64,000 bases of DNA, from assembly GCA_035772735.1 (NCBI GenBank), contig JASDFA010000006.1, forward strand, positions 66,170,001 to 66,234,000. Direction: 5' to 3'. How positions within the stretch are numbered: the first letter of the stretch is position 1; each line of letters starts with the position of its first letter. Shown here in pieces: positions 1 to 9,634 of the stretch. A program made the translations under genes and the position numbers. The notes beneath the pieces are model-generated. The model ran no database searches. It had not been told where the DNA came from and saw only the letters and a program-made list of their open reading frames with translations. The DNA comes from Datura wrightii (lineage: Eukaryota; Streptophyta; Magnoliopsida; Solanales; Solanaceae).

Positions 1-265
1 GCCAATCATCTCAACACCCAAGTTAAACCCCTGACTATGGCCAACCTAAAGACTTGTGGCCCTCACCACAAATCGTGGCTTCACCCGCGGTCATCCCCCT
101 AGAACAAAAATCTAACCAAACTCTCCCTTCACTCCTCGATTCACCTAACGGCTCGTGGTGTACCTCACAGGTCACTAGATGACTCATCTTGTGACCTGGT
201 GTAGAAATTCTTGTTTTTTCCATTTTAACCCTCGGGTCTGATCTTAGGGCTTTTGGGGAATTACA
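1..265 (-). repeat. E1 3' LTR, U3 start only
   Basis: Matches the right end of the E1 5' LTR (7308-7564). It ends in TTACA, the complement of the conserved TGTAA LTR terminus, and is followed at once by the polypurine tract. The rest of this LTR lies left of the window. Several copies of a CGACTCGT-like motif are present. Confidence 0.9.
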
Positions 266-280
266 ATATCTCCCCCTTGG
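266..280 (-). promoter_or_regulatory. E1 polypurine tract
   Basis: The minus strand reads CCAAGGGGGAGATAT directly inside the 3' LTR, the position and composition of a plus-strand primer. The same tract is seen in E3, E4 and E5. Confidence 0.85.
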
Positions 281-422
281 GAACATTAATCCTCAAATAT
301 GGATGAACATGCTGAAAAGCTGAGAAATGCAACTGTCATACCAAATACTGAGCATTTAGAGATGAAAACTGACGGAGTGACTGACTCTGGACTGAATTAC
401 ATAACTGAACTAAATTCAGGAA

Positions 423-1830
423 TCATACATACATACATTGACATGCAAGAAACTGGGACACATTATCTGAACATGAAACTAAATAGAGTACTAGGGAGGA
501 AACTGGTACCTCAAGCTGAAACTGAGCCGGAGGGAATAGATGCGGGTGTCTAGCCATCATATCGGCTTCGGCTTCCCACGTAGCTCCCTCAATATGTTGA
601 TTCCTCAACAAAACCTTTACTGAAGCTACTCTTTGTTTCTTAGCTTTCGAATATGACGATCAAGTATTTCCACTGGCACCTTCTCATAGCTAAGACTATC
701 CTTCACACCCACACTCTCCACCGGTACAACCAAAGCTGGATCACCCATGCGCTTCTTCAAAAGCGACACATGGAACACTAGTTGCACTGGAGCCAATTCT
801 AAGGGAAACTCCAACTCATATGCAACCTTGCCAACCTATCTCATAATTCGGTACGGGCCAATATATCGGGGACTAAATTTCCCTTTCTTTCTGAACCTCA
901 TCACTACCTTCACGGGAGATACCTTCAGAAACACCCAATCATCAACTCCAAACTCAAGTTCTCTCTTCCTCACATCCTCATAGGACTTTTGATGACTCTG
1001 AGCTACTTTTAAGCTTTTCCTTATAAGCTAAACCTTCTCCATTGCCTCATGGACTGAATCTGGTCCTACCAACTCAACTGCACCGACTTCGAACCAACCA
1101 ATAGGCGATCTACATCTCCACCCATAAAGAGCCTAAACGGAGCCATCTGAATGCTGGAATGGTAACTATTGTTATATGAAAACTCAATGAGAGGTGAATG
1201 ATCATCCAACCACCTTTGAAATCAATCACACACGCTCTTAACATATCCTTAAGAGTCTGAATGGTTCGTTCAACCTGACCATCTGTTTGCGGGTGAAATG
1301 TTGTGCTAAGCTTGACTTGAGTACCAAGTCCCTTCTGAAACGATTTCCAAATCTGGGAGGTAAAATGAGTACCTCTATCTAATATGATGGACAAGGGAAC
1401 TCCATGCAACTTTACTAACTCCCGAATATACAACTTAGCATAATTAATCCGCTAAATTGGTATTTTTGACCGGTAGGAAATGAGCTGCTTCAATCAACCT
1501 GTCTACAACAACCTAGACAGATCCATACCACCATTGAGTATGAGGCAACCCCCTAATGAAGTACATATTGATTTCCTCCCACTTCAAAGTAAGGATACTA
1601 ATTTCTTGAATCACACCTCCAGGTCTTTGATGTCAACCTTCACTTGCCGACAGTTCGGACACTTAGCCACAAACTCTGCTATGTCCTTCTTCATGCCATT
1701 CCACCAATAGACTTCCCGTAGGTCACGGTACATCTTGGTGGCGCCTGGATGTATAGAATATCTGAATCCATGAGCCTTGTGCAACATCCGATCTCTCAAA
1801 TCAAAAACTCCCAAAACACACAAACGACCT
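423..1830 (-). pseudogene. E1 integrase and chromodomain-type C-terminus, degraded
   Basis: Fragments on the minus strand give, in order, the HHCC zinc-binding N-terminus (near 1611-1823: H..H..CPNC), the DDE core (near 1110-1433: D in LDRGTHFTSQ, E in TDGQVERTIQTL), the ALYGRR-type linker, and a tail with LRNKE...VEGATWEAEADM (423-814) typical of chromoviral integrase ends. The pieces are in different frames and are separated by stops, so no active integrase is made. Integrase normally inserts the cDNA copy; chromodomain tails are thought to steer insertion to marked chromatin. Confidence 0.85.
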
Positions 1831-2063
1831 TGATATCAAAGCACACCATCTCCCCCTTGAAGAAGACCTCCACTTTCCGATTCTAAGCGACTTCCTTCAA
1901 CTTTACCAAAATAGGATCCTCATCATGTCAGTCTTTCACCTCGATCACTAAGGAAGATTCTGATTTATTCGGAACAATGACACCACCATTCGTCGAGTCA
2001 ACAAGATGAAATCCTAGTCATGCAAGATGATGCACATCTTCACTAACTCTTTCCTTTCCTCAT

Positions 2064-3243
2064 CTACATGGGACACACTCTCCTCAAAAAGCTTGCAAAT
2101 AGTGTCTGCCACCACATTTGCCTTGCTCGATGATAAAGGACGCTCATATCATAATCTTTAGGAAGCTCCAACCACCTCCTCTGACATAGATTTGGATCCT
2201 TCTGGGTAAACACACACTGTAGGCTTTTGTGGTCCGTAAACACATCCACATGGACCCCGTACAGATAGTTTCTCCAAATCTTCAAGGAAAATACTACGGC
2301 TGCCAATTCGAGGTCGTGAATCGGATAATTTTCCTCATGGACCTTCAGCTGCCTGGACGCATAGGTTATAATCTTACCATGCTGCATTAATACACACAAG
2401 ATCGATCCTTGAGGCATCACAATATACCACAAACCCATCGGTACTCTCAGGTAGGGTCAACACTGGTGCTGAGGTGAGTCGAGTCTTAAGCTCTTGGAAG
2501 CTCTTCTCACAAGCCTCCAACCATTGAAACTTCACTTTCTTCTAGGTCAACTTAGTCAATGGTGCTACAATGGATGAAAATCCTTCCACAAACCTCCTGT
2601 ACTAACTGACTAAACCCAAACTCCTAATATCCAAAGGACTACCTGTTCTAGGCCAATTCATCACAACTTCTATCTTCTGAGAATCCAACTGTACACCCTC
2701 ACTTGACACCACATGACTCAAACATGCTACGGAGTTTAGCCAAAACTCGCACTTGTTGATCTTAGCATGCTCCTCTTTGTTCCGAGAGTATATGAGAATG
2801 TCATCTATGAACACAATCATGAACATATCTAAATAAGGCTTCAACACCCTGTTCATCAAATCCATAAAAGTTGCAGGAGTATTGGTTAGTCCAAAAGACA
2901 TAACTACAAACTCATAATGACCATACTGAGTCCTGAAGGCTATCTTCAGAACATCACTCTCTCAAATCCTGAGCTGATGATACCCAGATTTGAGGTCTAT
3001 AATTGAAAAGCACTTAGCATCTTGAAGCTGGTCAAACAAATCATCAATCTTGGAGAGGGGATACTTGTTTTTGATGGTGACCTTATTCAATTGCCGATAA
3101 TCAATACACAATCGAAGGGAACCATCCTTCTTCCGAATGAAGAGAACTGGTGCACCCCATTGGGAGTTTCTCGGTCTGATGAAACCCTTGTCTAGAAGGT
3201 CCTTCAACTGCTCCTTCAACTTCTTTGGCTTAGCTGGAGCCAT
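2064..3243 (-). pseudogene. E1 reverse transcriptase-RNase H, degraded
   Basis: RT fingers and palm are visible at 2962-3243 (KKDGSLRLCIDYRQLNK, FSIIDLKSGYHQL). The catalytic box VFIDDILIYS lies in 2602-2901. RNase H follows at 2064-2438 (ASRQLKVHE, DLELAAVVFSL, VFTDHKSLQ). Frame breaks separate the segments near 2940 and near 2580-2440. The family copies element RNA into DNA inside virus-like particles. Confidence 0.9.
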
Positions 3244-3293
3244 TCTGTAAGGAGGAATATATATACACCATGTATCAGAAAGAAGGCCAATAC

Positions 3294-3800
3294 CTAAATT
3301 GATCTCTCGCTTGGGAGGATTCCCAGTAGATCATCTGGAATTAGATCAGGATATTCGCACACTACAGGAACTGACTGGATAGTCGGGGTTTCGGACATAG
3401 CATCCTTAACCCTAACTAGATGGTACATGCAACCCTTAGAGATCAGCTTTCTGGCCTTAAGGTAGGAAATAAAATGACCTACAGGCACAACTGAACTACC
3501 CTTCCATTCTAGGACTGGCTCACCCAGAAATCGAAACTCTACCGCATAGGTTCTACAATTTACTGAGGCATAACATGCATGTAGCCAATCCATGCCAAAG
3601 ATGACATCAAAATCTGTCATGCTAGCTCTATAAATCTGTTGAGGTGACTTTCTGAAGGACTGTGATAGGGTAATTTCTACATACCCGTCGATCTATAATT
3701 GAATCACCAACTAGAGTAGAGACTGAGAAGGGTTCTGATAGGATTTTGGGACAGACTCCGAAACCACTAGCAACACAGGGCATCATAAAAGATAAGGTAG
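3294..3800 (-). pseudogene. E1 retropepsin-like protease region, degraded
   Basis: The frame at 3294-3620 contains the second conserved retropepsin strand (DVIFGMDWLHA) and the linker to RT. The region holding the catalytic aspartate (about 3620-3800) is interrupted by stops. Compared with E4, which reads ALLDPGATLSF there, E1 has lost a continuous protease. Confidence 0.75.
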
Positions 3801-3879
3801 CCCTTCTAACAAATCATATACATCAAGGTGAAATACTCATAACATACCAATGACTACATCTGGAGAGGCCTCCTACTCC

Positions 3880-5091
3880 TAACGATATGCTAGGGCATAG
3901 AATCTATTCTGACGCTGACCACCGCCTGCACTAGTGGAGGCTCTCTGCCGAACTAGTGTGCTGGTGGGGCTGCTGAACTAGTGGCTAGGTCTCGGCCTCT
4001 ACCATGGCCGTGTCTAGCTGCTGGAGAATCTCTGAGCATATGTCCGGGCTTCCCACACCCGAAACAAGCACCTGTACCTACTAAGCACTGACCAATGTGT
4101 CTCCGGCCACATCTGTCACAAGATGGAATACTAGTCTCCGCAGATATTCTCCCTTGACCTCGAGAGCCTAATCCTTGATCCCTCTGGTCGCGCCTAGATC
4201 TGGATGAAACACTAGCTGCTGACGACACTGGGGCTGATGATCTTTAGTGGGATTGCTGACGGTGCCCACCACTAGCTCTCTGCTGGGAGAGTCCAAAGCT
4301 ATCAATCCTGGCCCTTTTGGCTTCTCTCTCTCGCTCAATCACCTGCACCGCCTCCATCTGTTGGGCGTATAGAACTACCCATGAGAAATCAATGTCCTGA
4401 TGAGCATCGCGGTTCAACAATCATTGACCAAATAGTCTTCTAACCCATGCACAAACTGACTCACTCGAGCCCTCTGGTCTGACACCATCTCAAGTGCATA
4501 TTTGGAATGGCGGGTGAACTAGAGCATACTCCTGCACCGTCATGTTGTTCTATCTCAAGTTCACAAATTTAGCTGCTTTCATTTACCTGATTTCTCGAGG
4601 AAAGGACCAATCCAGAAATGCGGTATGGATCTCATCCCTACCAATAGGGCCTGCTTCGACTGCCCTACCATCCTTCCACTGTTTGAATCAGATGTGTGCT
4701 ACCTCTTTTAGCTGATAAGAGGCTAAATCTGCACACTCCACCTCGGTCACTCCTATGATTTGGGTGATTTTCTAAATCTCATCAATAAATTCATGTGGAT
4801 CCTCATCCACCTTCAATCCGATAAACTCTAGTGGGTTCATCCTCAGAAAATCTCTGACTCTCGCTGCTACCGCATTTCCATTTTGCAGGACACGCACTAC
4901 CACGTGTTGGTTGACTTGGGCAGTCAAAGCCTAAGCTACCATCTGGATGGAAACCCTAAACTCAGCATGGGCCACCTGCTCGGGTACATGATCCTCGGGG
5001 ACTGGTGGGGCCTGCTGGTCCCATCCCTATTGCCATTCTCATGGCTGTTTCCATTTCTGTTCCTTCTTCCATTAACTCGGCGAGGAGGCAT
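3880..5091 (-). pseudogene. E1 gag, degraded
   Basis: The start codon at 5091 opens MPPRRVNGRRNRNG, which matches the gag starts of E4 (MAPRRINGR) and E5. The zinc-knuckle region near 4060 reads CFGCGKPGHMLRDS, so the last cysteine of the CCHC is replaced by serine. The middle of gag (4230-4930) has several stops. Gag would form the particle shell and bind element RNA. Confidence 0.8.
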
Positions 5092-5285
5092 GATTCTATA
5101 AATGCGTATAGCACGAGTTAGAAGGATAGAGAGACATTTCATCGCACAACATAGATCATGAAAGTAGGGAACATTTCCTAAACATTTTTTAGTCTCTTCG
5201 TCATAAGTATGGCGCGCTTCACACTTATGAAAAAGACTCTAGTTAATGCAACTTTTAGAAACCTTAGGACACTTCAAAACTAATA

Positions 5286-5296
5286 CTCTGATACCA
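5286..5296 (-). other. E1 primer binding site (tRNA-iMet)
   Basis: The minus strand reads TGGTATCAGAG four bases inside the 5' LTR, complementary to the 3' end of plant initiator tRNA-Met. Confidence 0.9.
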
Positions 5297-5300
5297 AGTT

Positions 5301-7564
5301 TGTCACGACCCTAACATAGGCTCGGATCGAAACACGGGGCAAGGAACCTCGAGAGGCTCCAATTTGACCCATGGTATGATGATGACATCTAAACATAACA
5401 TAATAATGCGGAATTTTAGCATATATAAAATAGCGGAAGTCTGAAAATATGATAACATAGAATATCTAAATACGTAATGATGATCTGAAACAGAAAACAT
5501 ACTATTTGTGATAATCCTCTACATACTGACGAGTTGATGGGACAAAACCCCAACTAACTCACTAAATATTGAATCTGAAAATACAGAACATAATCTGATA
5601 GAAGGGTTCTCGAAGGATTAGGATTCACCAATTCTAGCTGAGGAATGTAACTCTAATGATCTGGCTAACGGTGGGACTGAGCCTGAATATACGAGCCTGT
5701 ATCATGAAATGATACAACATAGAGTATGCAGTCAATACATGGAATGTACCGAGTATGCAAGGTAAGTAAAAATGCTAGGTAAGTAAAAACCAAAAATCAT
5801 GCATATCATAAAGCATGTAATCATAAGATTTTGAGAGTAGGGCTTGCATGCTATTATCTGAAAACATGATTTAAACATAACTGAATATCATAACTGAATT
5901 GAATGACCTAAAGATGAAACTGATTATTCATAAGTAAAATTGAACATTAGGTCAAACCTGATGAAAACATAATATCATGACTAATGAACATGCATAACTG
6001 AAATCATGAGCAATAATGAGAGACTCGTCATATAACCGACATTACCGTGATAGAGCTTACGAGGTCCCACCTATTACACTCAAGTGGGCAGAGCCGTCCA
6101 AATCTTTGCCAGGGCTAAGGACGCTACCATGATATCAATATCAAGATGAGGGCCCTTGGGGGCAGGGGAAGCTCATAAGGGAGGTCCGAATAACCTGATC
6201 ATATCTACGTTGGCGCGTAGTTCTCAGGAACAGGGTTGACTGACCTTTAGCCTACTCAGTGCTAGACACTACTCACAAAAACATGCACATGCTCTCCATT
6301 GTTTTTCAACGAAGCTAACATCGTCTACTGACAAAGCTGAATCATAACATGATATACAAATCCCGATTTCTTCTTTAGAGACGAGTTACACCGGCCAATA
6401 AGGAGATATTTTGGGCTTATCGGATGCACTTCACTAGCAAGAGGGTCGAATCTGGAAACATAACATGAGGAGTCTTGGCTCAAATCAAACCATAAGCTGA
6501 ATAGAGTAGGAGTCTGGACTCCAAAATCCATGTGGTAAGCTAATATCATGAAATCGAATAAATCATGAAACATAATTAGTCATATGGGTTTTCCCCAAGC
6601 TTAAACATACTTGAAATAGGCTTTGATACTTAAAACATTAATATAGACATGGGTAATTCGAAATCCTACTTTCATCATATACATCTCATCATGTTTGAAA
6701 ACATATATCATAATCTCATCTTTTCATGAACTTTAGTAATTGGGCATCATAGTTTGTAAAACTTGAAAAAATGATTTGTAATTGACAATATTGTAAAACA
6801 TGCCCATGAATCATAATTCAAAATTAGAAACATGATTAGAATATACCCGTGATAGATACTTAGAGAATTCACAAGTTAGGTTAAAACCCCATAGATTCAT
6901 CAACTTAGGATTTCCATGAATTTGAGGAGGAATTGGGCGTGGGAGTGGATGAATACACCCAGTCATAACCTTATATACTTGGTTACTTATGAGTTTACAA
7001 CCCTCTTGAATGACCAAAGGAAATTAAAGAAGAATTCATAAACTTCTAGGCTTGATCACCCTTAGAAACTTCTAGGATTGCATGCGTGGAGAGGGATAGG
7101 CTTGATCACCCTTACTAAATTCGCAGAAAAAATCATACTGCTAGTCCCAACGAGGGACTGGACGACTCGTTATCCATGACCACAACTCGTGGCCTGCTCC
7201 CGTTGTCAGCATTGAAAGTCTTATCTCTGCGGGTCACCACGAGGGACACCACAACTCGTGGTGTACCTGATGACACGTGGTGACTAGTCGTGGGGAACAC
7301 TACCAATAATCTCAACACCTAAGTCAAACTCCTGACCACGGCCAACCTAACGACTCGTGGCCCTCACCATGAATCGTGGCTTTAGCCGTGGTCATCCCCC
7401 AGACCGAAAATCTAACCAAACTCTCCCTTCACTCCCTGAGTCACCTAATGACTCGTGGTGTACCTCATGGGTCATTGGATGACTCTTCCTGTGACCTGGT
7501 GTAGAAATTCCTATTTTATTTGTTTCAACCCTCGGGTCTGATCTTAGGGCTTTCAGGTATTACA
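5301..7564 (-). repeat. E1 5' LTR
   Basis: About 2264 bp, bounded by TGTCAC on the left and TTACA on the right (plus strand), so it reads TG...CA in element orientation. It holds the conserved palindrome GTATCATGAAATGATAC at 5699-5715 and a cluster of CGACTCGT-like motifs at 7140-7480. No coding capacity is credible in it. GGAGG of E2 follows directly. Confidence 0.9.
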
Positions 7565-7599
7565 GGAGGAAACTAGTACTTCATGTTGGAATTGAAGCG

Positions 7600-8453
7600 G
7601 AAGGCAAAATGATGTGGGTATCTATCCATTATATCTGCTTCGGCTTCCTATATTGTTCCTTTAACTTATGAACATGATGATCAAGGATCTCAACAGGAAT
7701 CCCCTCATAGGTAAAGCTACACTTCACACCAATGTTCTCCACCGGAACAACTAAGGTTGGGTCACTGATGCACTTCTTCAAGAGAGCTACATGGAAAACT
7801 AGATGCACCAAAGCTAACTTCGTTGTAGCTCCAACTCATATTCCACTTTACCAACTTGCCTCAGAATCCTATAATGAACAATGGATCGAGGACTAATCTT
7901 CCCCTTCTTTCCAAACCTAATCATTCCCTTCATTGGAGACACCTTCAGAAATACTCAATCATCAACCTCAAACTCAATCTCTCTCCTTCTCGCATTCGCA
8001 TAAGATTTCTGAAGACTCTAAGCTCTTTTCAGCCTTTCTCTAATAACTTGAACCTTCTCCATAGCATCATGAACTTAATCTGGCCCTATCAACATAGCTT
8101 CACCTACCTTAAACCATCCAATGGGTGATCTACACCTTCGCCCATAAAGAGCCTCAAACGGAGCCATCTGCATGATGGAGTAGTAACTGTTATTGTAGGA
8201 AAACTCAATAAGAGGCAAGTGATCATCCAAAGTACCCTTGAAATCAATCACACATGCTCTCCACATTTCCTCAAGATTCTGAATGGTTCTCTTGGCTTGA
8301 CCATCTGTCTGCGAGAAATGTTGTGCTAAGCTTTACCTGAGTACCAAGTTCCTTCTAAAACAATCTCCAAAACCGAGAAGTGAACTGAGTACCCCTATCT
8401 GAGATGATGGACAAAGAAACTTTATTTAATCAAACCAACTCCAAAATGTACAA
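7600..8453 (-). pseudogene. E2 integrase C-terminal remnant
   Basis: Minus-strand pieces match other copies: a core/linker segment (8075-8266: EALYGRRCRSPIGWF) and the tail (7629-7811: VFHVALLKK, ILDHHVHKLK). Homology stops at about 8453, where viral leader sequence begins, inside the stretch equivalent to the integrase LHGVPLSI region. Confidence 0.8.
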
Positions 8454-8560
8454 TCTTAGTCTGGGCTTACTTATTCATAACTTACTAAACACGTACATAG
8501 CAAACTTAATCAGGCATTCATAAAAATGATATAACAAGAAGATATTAATAAATAATACTT
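8454..8560 (-). other. Viral leader fragment in the orientation opposite to the adjoining ORFs
   Basis: This segment matches about 21822-21932 of the other copy in the same plus-strand orientation, although the ORFs that follow (8582 on) run on the opposite strand to those of the right copy. So the leader piece is inverted relative to its own ORF1. The joint at about 8551-8562 falls in an imperfect shared stretch (AATAATACTTA here, AATAATGCCTA before the right-copy ORF1). Confidence 0.85.
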
Positions 8561-8581
8561 AAGGAGATTGAAAGGAATATT

Positions 8582-8773
8582 ATGTTTAGAAAAATTCATA
8601 AAATGAATTCAGACCTATCAGGAACGAATCACAGATATGAACTACTTATCTTTTGCATGATAAAAATATTGTTTCAAATATTAGAAGAAGTAATAGAACT
8701 AGAAGAAACTATGAAACTAGTTAACCAAGACTGGACGGAAATGACTATAGAAGAAATTAGAAAATTATGTTAG
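8582..8773 (+). CDS. Viral ORF1, left copy (small protein, function unknown)
   Basis: 63 codons from the second methionine of the right-copy frame. The first nine codons of the right version are lost at the joint near 8561, though the reading frame is otherwise the same. The middle is leucine/glutamate-rich (LEEVIELEETMKLV), probably helical. Its stop overlaps the ORF2 start in ATGTTAG, a coupling common in compact pararetrovirus genomes. I recognise no domain. Confidence 0.6.
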   Translation: MFRKIHKMNSDLSGTNHRYELLIFCMIKILFQILEEVIELEETMKLVNQDWTEMTIEEIRKLC

Positions 8774-9090
8774 AATATGTTAAAAGAATTAGACTTAGAA
8801 ATAAAATATATTGGGAAGAAAGAAGGCTAAATAATAATTTAAAAATTCAAATAAAAAATCTACAAGGATATTTAGAATATATAAATTTTCTATTAGCTAA
8901 TAATCGAGCACTACTTAATCCACCAGATCCAGGTATTATTTACTTTTCAGACAGATTCAGTGAAAATACAATTAGATATAAAGGATCTATAATTAGAGAA
9001 ATAAATAGATTAGAAAGAGAATTACATTTCAGCAAGATAAGATTAAGAATTGATATACAAAATAAAAAGATAGAATCCTCTATAGGGTAA
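8767..9090 (+). CDS. Viral ORF2, left copy (107 aa, function unknown)
   Basis: Basic, helix-rich protein with a proline-containing central segment (LLNPPDPGIIYFSDRF) and a charged C-terminal helix. It overlaps ORF1 by seven bases and is conserved at nearly every residue in the right copy (21127-21450). Small pre-coat proteins in this family include virion-associated and transmission factors, but I cannot assign one here. Confidence 0.65.
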   Translation: MLEYVKRIRLRNKIYWEERRLNNNLKIQIKNLQGYLEYINFLLANNRALLNPPDPGIIYFSDRFSENTIRYKGSIIREINRLERELHFSKIRLRIDIQNKKIESSIG

Positions 9091-9170
9091 AAATAGACCA
9101 ATTAAAAAATTTTAGTATCTAAAAACATAAAGAAATTACCACTAAAAATTAAAAATTATACACAAGATTA

Positions 9171-9371
9171 ATGAATAAAGAACTACAAAAGCCAAGAAAA
9201 GGACATATTAACAAAAAGGTTAAAAAATTAAAAAACCAATTAAAAATATTATACCCAGAATATAAACAGCTAAGTTTAAACAAAACAAATAATGATAGAC
9301 TTGAAAATTTGATAAACCTAATTTCAGAAACAGAATATAAATATATAAAATATCTGAAAAAGAAAACATGA
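9171..9371 (+). CDS. Viral ORF3, left copy (66 aa, very basic)
   Basis: Lysine-rich (KKVKKLKNQLKILYPEYK) and predicted helical throughout; possibly nucleic-acid binding, which is inference. An 80-base gap precedes it. Its stop and the next start overlap as ATGA at 9368-9371. The right copy at 20846-21046 differs at one visible residue (Asn to Lys after GHI). Confidence 0.6.
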   Translation: MNKELQKPRKGHINKKVKKLKNQLKILYPEYKQLSLNKTNNDRLENLINLISETEYKYIKYLKKKT

Positions 9372-9634
9372 AAAATAATATAGATAACGACGAAAAATAC
9401 AGACGTCAATTAATCAACAAAATAAATGAACTGACAAATGAAATAAAATTTAGGAAAGAAAGACTAAATTACTGTATAATCGCAGAAATAGAATCTAGAA
9501 AAGAAAAAGGAAACTATTATATAATTACAAGAGCATGCCGAACACCTATAAAGACACAGGAAAAATTAATATCCCATCTAAAATTACAATTACAACTATT
9601 AAAATATAAATTACAACACGACTACCATGAATAA
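9368..9634 (+). CDS. Viral ORF4, left copy (88 aa, function unknown)
   Basis: Starts in an ATGA overlap with ORF3 and ends eight bases inside the coat protein ORF. Charged helices flank a short cysteine-containing region (YYIITRACRTP). The C-terminal part is leucine-rich (LKLQLQLLKYKL) and could form a coiled coil. No family is recognised. It sits where virion-associated proteins often occur in caulimovirids. Confidence 0.6.
   Translation: MKNNIDNDEKYRRQLINKINELTNEIKFRKERLNYCIIAEIESRKEKGNYYIITRACRTPIKTQEKLISHLKLQLQLLKYKLQHDYHE

Larger units (their letters stand above)
1..7564 (-). mobile_element. E1: Ty3/gypsy chromovirus-like LTR retrotransposon (3' end outside window)
   Basis: The order on the minus strand is 5' LTR (5301-7564), iMet primer site, gag, protease, RT, RNase H, integrase with chromodomain-type tail, polypurine tract, and the last 265 bp of the 3' LTR. 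The 3' LTR fragment at 1-265 aligns by eye with 7308-7564, including shared phrases such as the closing TCTGATCTTAGGGCTTT. The gag start (MPPRRVNGRR) and the pol tail pattern (VEGATWEAEADM..HPHLF) resemble Tekay/Del chromoviruses; clade assignment is from memory. Coding frames carry many stops, so the element is dead. It lies in the distal pol region of E2, whose sequence resumes at 7565. Confidence 0.9.

Noticed and set aside
5286..5296. CTCTGATACCA as a tRNA gene fragment
   Set aside because: It is a primer binding site next to an LTR, repeated in each element; no cloverleaf surrounds it.
7140..7480. CGACTCGT arrays as a CRISPR or satellite
   Set aside because: Irregular spacing, no constant repeat or unique spacers, and location tied to the U3 of a retroelement.
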